Of a stretch of DNA of 7,668 nt, positions 1 to 6,927 are shown in pieces. A model generated the notes under the pieces. The model did no database searches. It saw nothing but the letters and a program-made list of their open reading frames with translations, and was not told where the DNA came from. Source of the stretch: Thiomargarita sp. (GTDB taxonomy: Bacteria; Pseudomonadota; Gammaproteobacteria; Beggiatoales; Beggiatoaceae); assembly GCA_030618965.1 (NCBI GenBank), contig JAUXCJ010000041.1:1-7668 (forward strand). Reading direction: 5' to 3'. The translations under genes and the position numbers were made by a program. Within the stretch, counting starts at the first letter, position 1, and the number at the start of each line of letters is the position of its first letter.

Positions 1-763
1 TCCGTCCCAACACTAGGCTTTCTATCTGCCCTTCTGGACCAGCTAAAGGCATGTATTGGTCGCGAAGCTGTTGGCAAGTGGAAGAGTCGTTCCGAAACAA
101 CTTTTCGTTGACACCAGTTGCGACTTTGCCCAACCAAAAATGACCGCCACGCCAATAAATAATTGCGGATTTCGGGGCTAATCCTTGCAATCTCCAGCTA
201 TCTGAACACGATACTTGCCCTCCCAAACTAAATAATCGCAACTCTTTATTAGTAGAAAAATTTTGAATTTTCCAACGCCACCAGCTAGTATCAAAATGAT
301 AACATTGGAATTTGTCTGGAATGTTCAAATAACCATTTGTCCAACTGGCTTTATTATTTTGTCCATCAATTAAACTTAAAGAGTTGACAGTCGTTATTTT
401 CACATAAATATCTTGATCATTAAGTTGAATCCGATCCCCGTCGTTGAGCTTCCAACGGCGTAAAAAATTGCTGGTTTGCTGATCTGTTTTGACATAAACC
501 TGACGTGCAATCGAAATATTAGAAAATTGCCATTGCCCCTGATTATCTCGCGTAATGCGTAAATGTTGCGGTTCAATGAGTTGTGCATATTTCGGTAAAC
601 CTAGACTTTCACGCCCTAGATCCACAGATTGACCGGGTGCTAGAGTAATTTTTATTTGCTGGGTTAGCCACACATTCGGGGCCTCTTCCACCAATTTAAA
701 AAATAGACCGCTGAGCAATATTAGTACCAAAAAGCTCGCTACTGCTGGCAAATTACGTTTCAT
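1..763 (-). CDS. Membrane-anchored FHA-like protein, partial (C-terminus beyond left edge)
   Basis: The frame is open from the ATG at 763-761 to the window edge, giving 254 codons with no stop, so the gene is cut. Residues 6-24 are one hydrophobic segment after a short basic start (MKRNLP), which reads as an uncleaved signal anchor that places the rest in the periplasm. Residues 38-124 follow the FHA pattern: a beta strand, then LGRE at 49-52, EPQHLRI at 64-70, GQWQF at 76-80, and LNDGDRIQLND at 106-116. The usual phosphothreonine-binding Ser before xxH is replaced (EPQH), and no clear Asn-Gly motif follows, so phosphopeptide binding is doubtful. Residues 164-215 (including LFSLGGQVSC and IIYWRGGHFWLG) may be a second, diverged beta-sandwich repeat. 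A GAAGG ribosome site lies 8 bases before the ATG, inside the end of the transpeptidase gene, and the two genes overlap by 11 bases, so translational coupling is likely. The FHA assignment is by eye. The missing C-terminus could carry further domains, for example an FtsW/RodA-like membrane part, but none of that is visible. Confidence 0.72.
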   Translation of the reverse strand, partial: MKRNLPAVASFLVLILLSGLFFKLVEEAPNVWLTQQIKITLAPGQSVDLGRESLGLPKYAQLIEPQHLRITRDNQGQWQFSNISIARQVYVKTDQQTSNFLRRWKLNDGDRIQLNDQDIYVKITTVNSLSLIDGQNNKASWTNGYLNIPDKFQCYHFDTSWWRWKIQNFSTNKELRLFSLGGQVSCSDSWRLQGLAPKSAIIYWRGGHFWLGKVATGVNEKLFRNDSSTCQQLRDQYMPLAGPEGQIESLVLGR

Positions 764-3221
764 CTAATTTACCTTCGTTGAACCACGATTTGGATTTATC
801 TGATGGCCATTGATCTAAAATTTTTGCCATAATTTTTCCGCATGAGTTTCCTCCATAATATCTGTCCGGGAGATGGCTAATCATGCAAGCAAAAGCAATC
901 TCAGGCTTGCCGACTTTATCATTTTCACTGGTTGGCGTGTTACGCCAACCGATAAACCAACCAGAGTATAAAAAGGAGTTTTTTATTTTCTGCGTTTGAG
1001 CAGTTCCTGTTTTGCCATAAACCCAAGAACGGTTTGGAGAATTTGCAAAAGGTCTTCGAGCAGTTCCTCTTATCGGGACGGCTTTCATACCTTGGTGAAG
1101 TAACTTGATGAGTTTCGGATCCCAGCTCAAATTCTGCCATTCAGGTGTGAAGGTTTGACCTGGCCAATCTTGTAATAACGTTGGTTTAAACAAACGACCA
1201 GTCGCAAGCGTTAAAGCAAGCCGCGCCATCTGGAGTGGCGTGGTTTGAACACCTTGCCCAAAGCTATTTTGAGCAAGGCGCTGAAGCCTTGCGCCCAATT
1301 CAGAATGATATAAATCTAGATTTCCGGTAGCCGCGCATAATGCGTCACCACGAGTGTTTGGGCAAGCTAAGATGTTTGGCAAACCATCCACTTTGGGAAA
1401 TAAAGAAAAAGTTTCACCAAACCCGAGCGCACGGGCTTGTTTGGCTAACCAAGTATCTGGTCCACCAGAGTCCAGATTTTTTTTATCCATGAGTACCCCT
1501 AACCGAACAAACCAGATGTTAAGTGAGTCTCGTATTGCTTCGGGTAGCCCCAGTTTTCCATTGGTTAAAGATCTGAGCATTCCATTTTTGTTGAAATTAC
1601 AAATTTTAGAGGTTGATCGTGAGGGCTTATAACAGGATGCGTTGATAGAGAATTTAGTCATTCGGTAAAAATTTCTTGGATTCAAACCTTCGAGCATCTT
1701 TTTTAAGCTTGGATTTTCTTGAGATGCTTTGATCGCCGCCAAGGCAGTTACAAGTTTAAAGGTGGAACCAGGGGTGCTATGAACACTAAGTCCTTGCCAA
1801 GGTGTGAACCTAAAAGGGTCTCGATCGGGCCAAGTCACCGCAAAGGCGGTTCGATCCCAATGGGGGAGAGCATAAACGGGACTTGGTATATTAGCAGCCG
1901 CTAGAATTGCGCCAGTTTTAGCATCCAAAATCACCACAGCTGCTCGCCGCTTTTTGGTATTTTTTTTAAAACGTTGAGAAAAATTTTTCAATTCTTTCTG
2001 GGCAATGTCTTGTAGCGGACTGTCTAAGGTTAAACGAACTTCGCTACCAGATGGAATTGCCGAACGGGCTATCAAACCCGACAAGGTGTTATAATCGTTT
2101 CGGCTGTAGCCAACAAATGCGGTTAGGCCATAGTCTGCTACAATCGGGCGTGGGCTGCCACAACCCATTTTATCTGTCAGTGCTTGACCATCCCTGGTTC
2201 GCACTACAAATTTTGTAAATGGCCGTGCCATTTTGTTAGTTCCTCCGTAATCTTCCCGTTTTCGATTCCAGATTAAACTATCATCCTTAAGAGCTATAGG
2301 TAAATTTCGATTGTCTGGTTTTTGATTCAATACCGGTTGGATCGGTAGTTCTAACCGGTAACGACCAGGAGATAAAGTCAATCGGAGTTGATAAGCCAAT
2401 GCTTGCAAGTGCCGCCTCTTATGGATGATACAACCACCACCTAGTACATATTTAGAGTCCTTTGGGTAACAAGCAAGTTTTTTAGGATTCGTTTTGAGCT
2501 TTTTACCGGTTTTGAGTGAACGAACGACCAGTTTGCCTGGAACACCGATTATTTGCAAAGTAAGCGTATATTTTTGGGCTAAATCTAGCTCAGTCGTATA
2601 TATAGTTTGTTGTTTCGTAGCTAACCATTTACCAAAACCCGGTTCCAAGACTTTATTTAATACATAGCCAAATTCCGGCGGAACATGATGATACCAATTT
2701 GAACATTGAACCTTCCAAGCGGAGTTCATCTGTCGAAGTTCAAGGCTTGAGCAACTACCTTTTTGCGATTCGGTCGTTGTCGGACGGTTTTGAATAGAGG
2801 GCCGGTTGTCCCGTATTGCAGTGAGTTGGCGGCTGTTATTCCAGTAGATAAGCCATTGTCGTAAGATCTTGCCAACCTGTGTTGTATAAACTTTATTTAG
2901 AAGCCGTTTCTTTTTAAAAGAGGCTTGTTTTTCTAGCTGAGTTGGGCAAGCATTCCCTGGTTCAGAAACCAGAATACCGGCATCCGCAGCCTTTTGGGCT
3001 AGAATGGCATCAGCTGGCATTAAGCATGCTTTACCATTTACGCCAACTGTCAATAAGTTGTTGGCTTTTAGGGCATCAAACAAACGCTCAACCTCAGTGG
3101 CGGGGGCATCAGTTGTTATTCGATCTTTTGAATCAAGATGATGTAAATAATCTAAACGCAGGTACGCACCAACGAGTATTATAGTTAGAATGATAATGGC
3201 CTTAATGTAGAAAGAAATCAT
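753..3221 (-). CDS. Penicillin-binding protein, class B-like D,D-transpeptidase with extended N-terminal region
   Basis: This is a peptidoglycan cross-linking transpeptidase. All three active-site motifs are present in order: SxxK as PGSTFK (nucleophile Ser486, Lys489), SxN as SLN (566-568), and KTGT (737-740). The stretch QGVQTTPLQMA near 656-666 is typical of these domains. LTLDSPLQ at 397-404 marks the usual entry into the catalytic domain. Residues 3-20 are a single membrane anchor, so the enzyme faces the periplasm. There is no glycosyltransferase domain, hence class B-like. At 822 residues it is far longer than FtsI or PBP2 (about 570-630). The excess is residues 30-390, where I recognise no ordinary PBP dimerisation domain. 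Residues 215-300 alternate hydrophobic strands (YTLTLQIIGV, YQLRLTLSPGRYRLELP) and look like a beta sandwich. Cysteine is frequent (13 residues), suggesting disulfides. The ATG at 3221 is the first in frame before the anchor, and its ribosome site is weak. It is the first gene of a pair with the FHA-like gene. Whether it serves division, elongation or a specialised wall cannot be told. Confidence 0.93.
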   Translation of the reverse strand: MISFYIKAIIILTIILVGAYLRLDYLHHLDSKDRITTDAPATEVERLFDALKANNLLTVGVNGKACLMPADAILAQKAADAGILVSEPGNACPTQLEKQASFKKKRLLNKVYTTQVGKILRQWLIYWNNSRQLTAIRDNRPSIQNRPTTTESQKGSCSSLELRQMNSAWKVQCSNWYHHVPPEFGYVLNKVLEPGFGKWLATKQQTIYTTELDLAQKYTLTLQIIGVPGKLVVRSLKTGKKLKTNPKKLACYPKDSKYVLGGGCIIHKRRHLQALAYQLRLTLSPGRYRLELPIQPVLNQKPDNRNLPIALKDDSLIWNRKREDYGGTNKMARPFTKFVVRTRDGQALTDKMGCGSPRPIVADYGLTAFVGYSRNDYNTLSGLIARSAIPSGSEVRLTLDSPLQDIAQKELKNFSQRFKKNTKKRRAAVVILDAKTGAILAAANIPSPVYALPHWDRTAFAVTWPDRDPFRFTPWQGLSVHSTPGSTFKLVTALAAIKASQENPSLKKMLEGLNPRNFYRMTKFSINASCYKPSRSTSKICNFNKNGMLRSLTNGKLGLPEAIRDSLNIWFVRLGVLMDKKNLDSGGPDTWLAKQARALGFGETFSLFPKVDGLPNILACPNTRGDALCAATGNLDLYHSELGARLQRLAQNSFGQGVQTTPLQMARLALTLATGRLFKPTLLQDWPGQTFTPEWQNLSWDPKLIKLLHQGMKAVPIRGTARRPFANSPNRSWVYGKTGTAQTQKIKNSFLYSGWFIGWRNTPTSENDKVGKPEIAFACMISHLPDRYYGGNSCGKIMAKILDQWPSDKSKSWFNEGKLDET
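772..776 (-). promoter_or_regulatory. Ribosome binding site of the FHA-like gene, inside the PBP gene
   Basis: The minus strand reads GAAGG, then eight bases, then the ATG at 763. The site lies within the last codons of the transpeptidase gene, whose TAA ends at 753. It supports the choice of ATG and a coupled start of the downstream gene. Confidence 0.6.
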
Positions 3222-3254
3222 AACGGCGACTCAATTTTATTTTGTTGTTGTGAT

Positions 3255-3263
3255 TTTATCGCA
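3255..3263 (-). promoter_or_regulatory. Candidate extended -10 promoter for the PBP gene
   Basis: On the minus strand the sequence TGC-GATAAA (3263 down to 3255) matches an extended -10 with four of six hexamer bases. A TTTACG at 3285-3280 could be a -35, but its 19-base spacing is long. The implied transcript would start near 3248 and leave a leader of about 27 bases before the ATG at 3221. It is a consensus match only, in AT-rich DNA. Confidence 0.28.
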
Positions 3264-3435
3264 CGGTAATAAAATTATCCGTAAATAAATTTTGATGTAA
3301 TAAAAACAATTAGTTAAATTCCAAAAATCCTTATTTTAGGACCAGTCTAATACAGTAAATATAAAATTTACAACCATTTTTTGATGGGGGATTATGGATT
3401 TTTAATTGCTATTTTTAAGTAGCATCTATCAATCA

Positions 3436-3444
3436 TGCTAAAAT
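3436..3444 (+). promoter_or_regulatory. Candidate extended -10 promoter for thyA
   Basis: TGC-TAAAAT is an extended -10 with five of six hexamer bases matching TATAAT. No convincing -35 lies 16-18 bases upstream, which is tolerated with an extended -10. Transcription would begin near 3451, giving a leader of roughly 27 bases before the thyA ATG. It could drive thyA together with the two polyamine genes. Confidence 0.35.
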
Positions 3445-3477
3445 TTATAGTCAAAAATAAATTAACAATATAAATAT

Positions 3478-4269
3478 ATGAAGCCCTATTTAGATTTAAT
3501 ACAAGACATTTTGGATAATGGCCACCAAAAAGGCGACAGAACTGGAACTGGCACACTGTCTGTTTTTGGTCGGCAATTGCATTTTGACCTCAGTAAAGGT
3601 TTTCCATTATTAACAACTAAAAAATTAGCACTACGCAGCATTATTTATGAACTATTATGGTTTTTGAATGGTGAGACAAATATCAAATATTTGAATGATA
3701 ACAATGTCCATATCTGGGACTCATGGGCTAATGAACTAGGAGAACTAGGCCCGATTTACGGTTATCAATGGCGATCTTGGCCAAAAGCCCATGGTAACTC
3801 AATTGACCAAATCAGTGACGTGATTGCACAAATCAAACAAAATCCCAATTCAAGGCGGCTCATCGTCTCAGCTTGGAATGTTGCAGATATTGATAAAATG
3901 GCACTGCCACCTTGTCATCTCTTATTTCAATTTTATGTTGCAGATGGAAAATTATCTTGTCAACTTTATCAAAGATCGTGCGATGTGTTCATAGGAATGC
4001 CTTTTAATATTGCAAGTTATGCCCTATTAACGCATATCATCGCCCAACAATGTGATCTTGCTGTGGGAGAATTTGTCTGGACTGGTGGCGATGTCCACCT
4101 TTACCTAAACCATTTGGAGCAAGCTCGCTTACAATTAACACGGAAACCCTATTCTTTGCCTCAATTAAAAATTCAGCGCAATAGTTCCATTTTTTCTTAT
4201 CAATTTGAAGATTTTGAAATTCTTGATTATCAAGCCCATCCACATATTAAAGCTGCGATAGCTGTTTAA
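3478..4269 (+). CDS. thyA: Thymidylate synthase ThyA
   Basis: ThyA converts dUMP and 5,10-methylenetetrahydrofolate to dTMP and dihydrofolate in the cytoplasm, the only de novo source of thymidylate in organisms that lack ThyX. The 263-residue product is one residue shorter than the E. coli enzyme and aligns with it throughout. The nucleophile Cys146 sits in [13 protein letters not shown]. Arg21 (RTGTGT), Glu58, Arg166 and Asp169 (QRSCD), Asn177 (PFNIAS), and His207 with Tyr209 (GGDVHLY) all occupy the E. coli positions, so the enzyme should be active. The start MKPYLDL matches the family N-terminus, which fixes the ATG at 3478. The preceding bases (ACAATATAAATAT) contain no Shine-Dalgarno sequence, an oddity given good sites before the next two genes. 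In many gammaproteobacteria thyA follows lgt; here it heads a plus-strand group and is followed after 25 bases by a polyamine gene, probably on the same transcript. Confidence 0.98.
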   Translation: MKPYLDLIQDILDNGHQKGDRTGTGTLSVFGRQLHFDLSKGFPLLTTKKLALRSIIYELLWFLNGETNIKYLNDNNVHIWDSWANELGELGPIYGYQWRSWPKAHGNSIDQISDVIAQIKQNPNSRRLIVSAWNVADIDKMALPPCHLLFQFYVADGKLSCQLYQRSCDVFIGMPFNIASYALLTHIIAQQCDLAVGEFVWTGGDVHLYLNHLEQARLQLTRKPYSLPQLKIQRNSSIFSYQFEDFEILDYQAHPHIKAAIAV

Positions 4270-4294
4270 AGATAAAAGGAGAAAAATCAACAGT

Positions 4295-5473
4295 ATGTCT
4301 AAAGTACTCATCATTGGAGCTGGTGGTGTTGGACAAGTTGTGACCCATAAATGCGCTCAAGTACCTGAAGTATTTTCAGAAATTTGCCTAGCCAGTAGGA
4401 CAGTTTCTAAATGCGAAAAGATTGCCGCACAGATAAAACGTCCGATTCGCACTGAACAGGTTGACGCAGATAATGTTCCAGAACTGGTTGCACTGATTAA
4501 GGATTTCAAACCAGCATTGGTTATGAATATTGCCCTGCCATATCAAGATTTGCACATCATGGATGCCTGCCTTGAAACTGGTGTTGATTATCTTGATACC
4601 GCTAATTATGAACCACTTGATGAAGCAAAATTCTGTTATAAATGGCAATGGGAATATCAAGAACGCTTTAAAGAGCGCGGTATTATGGCACTTTTGGGGA
4701 GCGGATTTGATCCGGGCGTGACAAATGTTTTCACCGCTTGGGCTAAAAAGACCCAATTTGATGAAATTTACGAACTCGACATCATTGATTGCAATGCTGG
4801 AGAACATGGCCAGCCTTTTGCCACCAATTTCAATCCTGAAATCAATATCCGTGAAGTAACTGCTGCCGCTAAACATTATGAAAACGGAGAATGGATTGAA
4901 ACTAAAGCTTTGAGTAAATCCAGAACTTTTGATTTTCCTGAAGGTATCGGCACGCGCAAAATTTATCAAATGTATCACGAAGAACTGGAATCACTTGTTA
5001 AACATATACCTGAAATAAAACTGGCTCGATTCTGGATGACTTTCTCTGATAATTATCTTAAACATTTGGAAGTATTGGAGAATATTGGTATGACTCGCAT
5101 TGATCCAATCAAGTTCCAAGGACAAGAAATAGTACCACTTCAGTTTCTCAAAGCCCTATTACCTGATCCAGCCTCATTAGGGCCATTAACACAAGGGCGT
5201 ACTTGTATTGGCTGTTTTATCAAAGGTATCAAAAACGGCAAGGAAAAACGCTACTATATTTATAACATTTGTGACCATGCCAAATGCTATGAAGAAGTAC
5301 AATCACAAGCAATATCATACACAACCGGCGTACCAGCCATGATAGGCGCGATGATGATGCTGACAGGCAAATGGCGTGGAGAAGGCGTGTTTAATATGGA
5401 ACAATTTGATCCTGAACCTTTCATGGAAAAATTAATGATTCATGGACTGCCTTGGGTTGAAAAACAAATTTAG
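4295..5473 (+). CDS. Carboxynorspermidine/carboxyspermidine dehydrogenase (saccharopine dehydrogenase family)
   Basis: This enzyme condenses L-aspartate beta-semialdehyde with putrescine or 1,3-diaminopropane and reduces the Schiff base with NAD(P)H, giving carboxyspermidine or carboxynorspermidine. It is the first step of the polyamine route that does not use decarboxylated S-adenosylmethionine. The 392-residue protein opens with a Rossmann fold (VLIIGAGGVGQVV, GxGxxG at 8-13) and continues with LLGSGFDPGVTNVF at 133-146, characteristic of saccharopine-dehydrogenase-like reductases. The C-terminal part has YTTGVPAMIGA at 342-352. A strong ribosome site (AAAAGGAG, GGAG at 4278-4281) lies 13 bases before the ATG. 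The identification rests largely on the immediate neighbour nspC, its dedicated partner. A lysine-forming saccharopine reductase is the main alternative and is unlikely here. Diamine preference cannot be read from the sequence. In the literature it is called CANSDH or CASDH. Confidence 0.92.
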   Translation: MSKVLIIGAGGVGQVVTHKCAQVPEVFSEICLASRTVSKCEKIAAQIKRPIRTEQVDADNVPELVALIKDFKPALVMNIALPYQDLHIMDACLETGVDYLDTANYEPLDEAKFCYKWQWEYQERFKERGIMALLGSGFDPGVTNVFTAWAKKTQFDEIYELDIIDCNAGEHGQPFATNFNPEINIREVTAAAKHYENGEWIETKALSKSRTFDFPEGIGTRKIYQMYHEELESLVKHIPEIKLARFWMTFSDNYLKHLEVLENIGMTRIDPIKFQGQEIVPLQFLKALLPDPASLGPLTQGRTCIGCFIKGIKNGKEKRYYIYNICDHAKCYEEVQSQAISYTTGVPAMIGAMMMLTGKWRGEGVFNMEQFDPEPFMEKLMIHGLPWVEKQI

Positions 5474-5481
5474 TGAATTGT

Positions 5482-5534
5482 TGCAAGGTAACCTTGCACT
5501 CCAACTGGACTCAGGAGTGCAAGGTTACCTTGCA
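5482..5534. repeat. Head-to-head pair of palindromes forming one 21-bp inverted repeat
   Basis: Two copies of the palindrome GTGCAAGGTTACCTTGCAC lie between the dehydrogenase and nspC. Copy 1 spans 5482-5498 (8-base arms, centre A, one edge base lost). Copy 2 spans 5517-5535 (9-base arms, centre T). With flanking CTCC and GGAG they make a perfect 21-base inverted repeat (5482-5502 and 5514-5534) around an 11-base loop, AACTGGACTCA. The RNA can fold as one long hairpin or as two short ones. No T-run follows, so this is not a standard intrinsic terminator. It could protect or process the transcript and so set the ratio of the two enzymes. A third copy lies at 6704-6724, after nspC. Confidence 0.93.
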
Positions 5535-5563
5535 CGAGCTATTAGCAATTTAGGACCCCTCAA

Positions 5564-6694
5564 ATGATACTCCCATTAGACATACCATCCCCCTGTTTTG
5601 TCGTAGATTACCATGCCTTAGAACGCAATCTAGCTATTTTTGATAAAGTACAACAAGAGAGCGGTACAAAGTGCCTACTTGCCCTGAAAGGCTTTGCCAT
5701 GTTTGCTACATTTCCACTGTTAAAAAAAACACTACACGGTGTTTGTGCCAGTTCAATCAACGAAGCCATTTTAGGATGCGAAGAATTTGGGCGAGAAGTT
5801 CATACCTTTTCTCCAGCTTATGATGAAGACAGTCTGAAACAATGTTTAGAAATAAGTGATCATATTATTTTTAACTCCTTTTCCCAATTTGAACGATTCA
5901 AAAAACTACGAGAACAATTTGCGAATAAAGTAGAATTTGGACTACGAATTAACCCCGAACATTCCGAAGGAGAAGTCGCTCTTTATGATCCCTGTACAGC
6001 ATTTTCACGGCTTGGCATTGTACGGGCAGAATTTGAGGATAAAAACTTAGCTGGCATTTCAGGACTTCATTTTCATACCCTATGCGAACAAGACTCCTAT
6101 GCACTTGAAAGAACTCTCGACGCTGTTGAAGACAAATTTGGCAAATTCATAGCACAAATGAAATGGATCAATTTCGGCGGTGGGCATCACATTACCCGTG
6201 ATGATTACGATGTTGCCCATCTTTGCAAACTGATAAAACGATTTAAAGACAAATATAATGTCGAAGTTTATCTCGAACCAGGAGAAGCAGTTGCCTTAAA
6301 TGCAGGTGTATTAGTGACAACCGTATTAGATATAATTCACAACAGCATGTTTATTGCCATTTTAGATACGTCGGCAACTGCACACATGCCCGATGTACTA
6401 GAAATGCCCTATCGACCTGAGATTAAAAATGCTGGTCAACCCGGAGAAAAAGCTTATACTTACCGTCTCGGTGGTAACTCCTGTCTAGCAGGCGACGTGA
6501 TTGCTGATTACTCTTTTGATAAACCACTAAAAATTGGCGATAAACTTCAACTACTTGATATGGCACACTATTCAATGGTAAAAACCACAACATTTAATGG
6601 TGTAAAACTCCCCGCCATTGCCCTCTATCGTGATAAAAAAGTAGAAATCATCAAAACATTTGGATACGAAGATTTTAAAAATCGTTTGTCATAA
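5564..6694 (+). CDS. nspC: Carboxynorspermidine/carboxyspermidine decarboxylase NspC
   Basis: NspC is a PLP enzyme of the alanine-racemase-fold (fold III) decarboxylase family. It removes CO2 from carboxynorspermidine or carboxyspermidine to give norspermidine or spermidine, completing the two-step route begun by the upstream gene. The 376 residues match the usual length. The N-terminus IPSPCFVVDYHALERNL and the PLP lysine Lys42 in LALKGFAMF are typical. The barrel carries GLHFHTLCE at 167-175, NFGGGHHI at 203-210 and LEPGEAVALNAG at 237-248. The C-terminal domain has the conserved CLAGD at 307-311, contributing the catalytic cysteine at the dimer interface in this superfamily, and MAHYSMVK at 333-340. 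Catalytic residues appear intact. An AGGA ribosome site at 5552-5555, eight bases before the ATG, supports the start. The gene is bracketed on both sides by copies of the same palindrome and probably shares a transcript with the dehydrogenase. Norspermidine versus spermidine as product is open; spermidine is commoner in such bacteria. Confidence 0.96.
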   Translation: MILPLDIPSPCFVVDYHALERNLAIFDKVQQESGTKCLLALKGFAMFATFPLLKKTLHGVCASSINEAILGCEEFGREVHTFSPAYDEDSLKQCLEISDHIIFNSFSQFERFKKLREQFANKVEFGLRINPEHSEGEVALYDPCTAFSRLGIVRAEFEDKNLAGISGLHFHTLCEQDSYALERTLDAVEDKFGKFIAQMKWINFGGGHHITRDDYDVAHLCKLIKRFKDKYNVEVYLEPGEAVALNAGVLVTTVLDIIHNSMFIAILDTSATAHMPDVLEMPYRPEIKNAGQPGEKAYTYRLGGNSCLAGDVIADYSFDKPLKIGDKLQLLDMAHYSMVKTTTFNGVKLPAIALYRDKKVEIIKTFGYEDFKNRLS

Positions 6695-6703
6695 TACTAT
6701 CGG

Positions 6704-6724
6704 AGTGCAAGGTTACCTTGCACT
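6704..6724. repeat. Third copy of the GTGCAAGGTTACCTTGCAC palindrome
   Basis: It has ten-base arms around a central T, starting 10 bases after the nspC stop. Together with its flanking GG it repeats 22 bases of copy 2 (6702-6723 equals 5514-5535). No T-run follows. It lies at the 3' end of the nspC transcript, where a stable stem could block 3' exonucleases. The same unit on both sides of nspC marks it as a dispersed genomic repeat rather than a gene-specific element. Confidence 0.9.
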
Positions 6725-6735
6725 GTACCACATAA

Positions 6736-6877
6736 TCAAACTCTGAATCGCGGATTAAACGGATTACACGGATTACACGGATTAAAAACCTAAAAACACG
6801 CTTACGTCCCGGTTTTGATTTGGATTTTAAATCCGCGTAATCTGTGTAATCCGTTTAATCCGCGATTCAAAGTTTGA
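6736..6877. repeat. Large imperfect inverted repeat with 9-bp tandem units
   Basis: The two 48-base arms, 6736-6783 and 6830-6877, are reverse complements with three mismatches. Each arm contains four 9-base units. On the left, at 6751-6786, they read CGGATTAAA, CGGATTACA, CGGATTACA, CGGATTAAA. On the right, at 6827-6862 and read on the minus strand, they are CGGATTAAA, CGGATTACA, CAGATTACG, CGGATTTAA. The 46-base centre holds a further stem, AAAACC (6785-6790) with GGTTTT (6811-6816). It sits between the convergent nspC and Schlafen-type genes and could act as a two-way transcript end, though no T-run follows either arm. It looks like a non-coding MITE-like or REP-like element: no ORF and no transposase are present. 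Confidence 0.93.
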
Positions 6878-6927
6878 AGTATGGAAATTAACGATTGGAG
6901 AATAGAATTTCGTTAAAATTGATGGAA

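Larger units (their letters stand above)
3222..3477. other. Divergent intergenic region between the PBP gene and thyA
   Basis: This 256-base AT-rich spacer separates two genes that point away from each other, so it must hold both promoters. I find no small ORF or RNA gene in it. Two small dyads stand out. GTAAAT-ATAAA-ATTTAC at 3355-3371 has perfect 6-base arms. CGGTAAT-AAA-ATTA-T-CCG at 3264-3281 has seven pairs with one bulged T. The second lies just upstream of the PBP candidate -10, where an operator could sit. Both are short and AT-rich enough to arise by chance. Confidence 0.5.

Noticed and set aside
400..588. 62-codon minus-strand ORF
   Set aside because: It lies in another frame of the FHA-like gene, which has a coupled start, a membrane anchor and a continuous frame to the edge; the small ORF has no ribosome site or recognisable sequence.
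1354..1904. Plus-strand ORFs antisense to the PBP gene
   Set aside because: They overlap the conserved catalytic domain of the transpeptidase and have no start signals or family resemblance.
3222..3477. Riboswitch or small RNA in the divergent spacer
   Set aside because: Only short AT-rich dyads are present, with no conserved riboswitch core or stable multi-stem fold that I can recognise.
4388..4978. 196-codon minus-strand ORF
   Set aside because: It is antisense to the polyamine dehydrogenase, whose protein is clearly conserved; the antisense product has no recognisable domain and is a shadow.
5482..5535. Rho-independent terminator between the dehydrogenase and nspC
   Set aside because: The stem is strong, but no T-run follows on either strand, and it would separate two genes of one pathway. 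A role in mRNA stability or an inserted repeat fits better.
5482..6724. nspC as cargo of a transposon bounded by the palindromes
   Set aside because: No transposase or target duplication is visible, nspC fits its partner gene upstream, and the palindromes look like a dispersed repeat rather than transposon ends.
6751..6862. CRISPR array
   Set aside because: The units are 9 bases in direct contact with no spacers and occur as an inverted pair; no cas gene is present.
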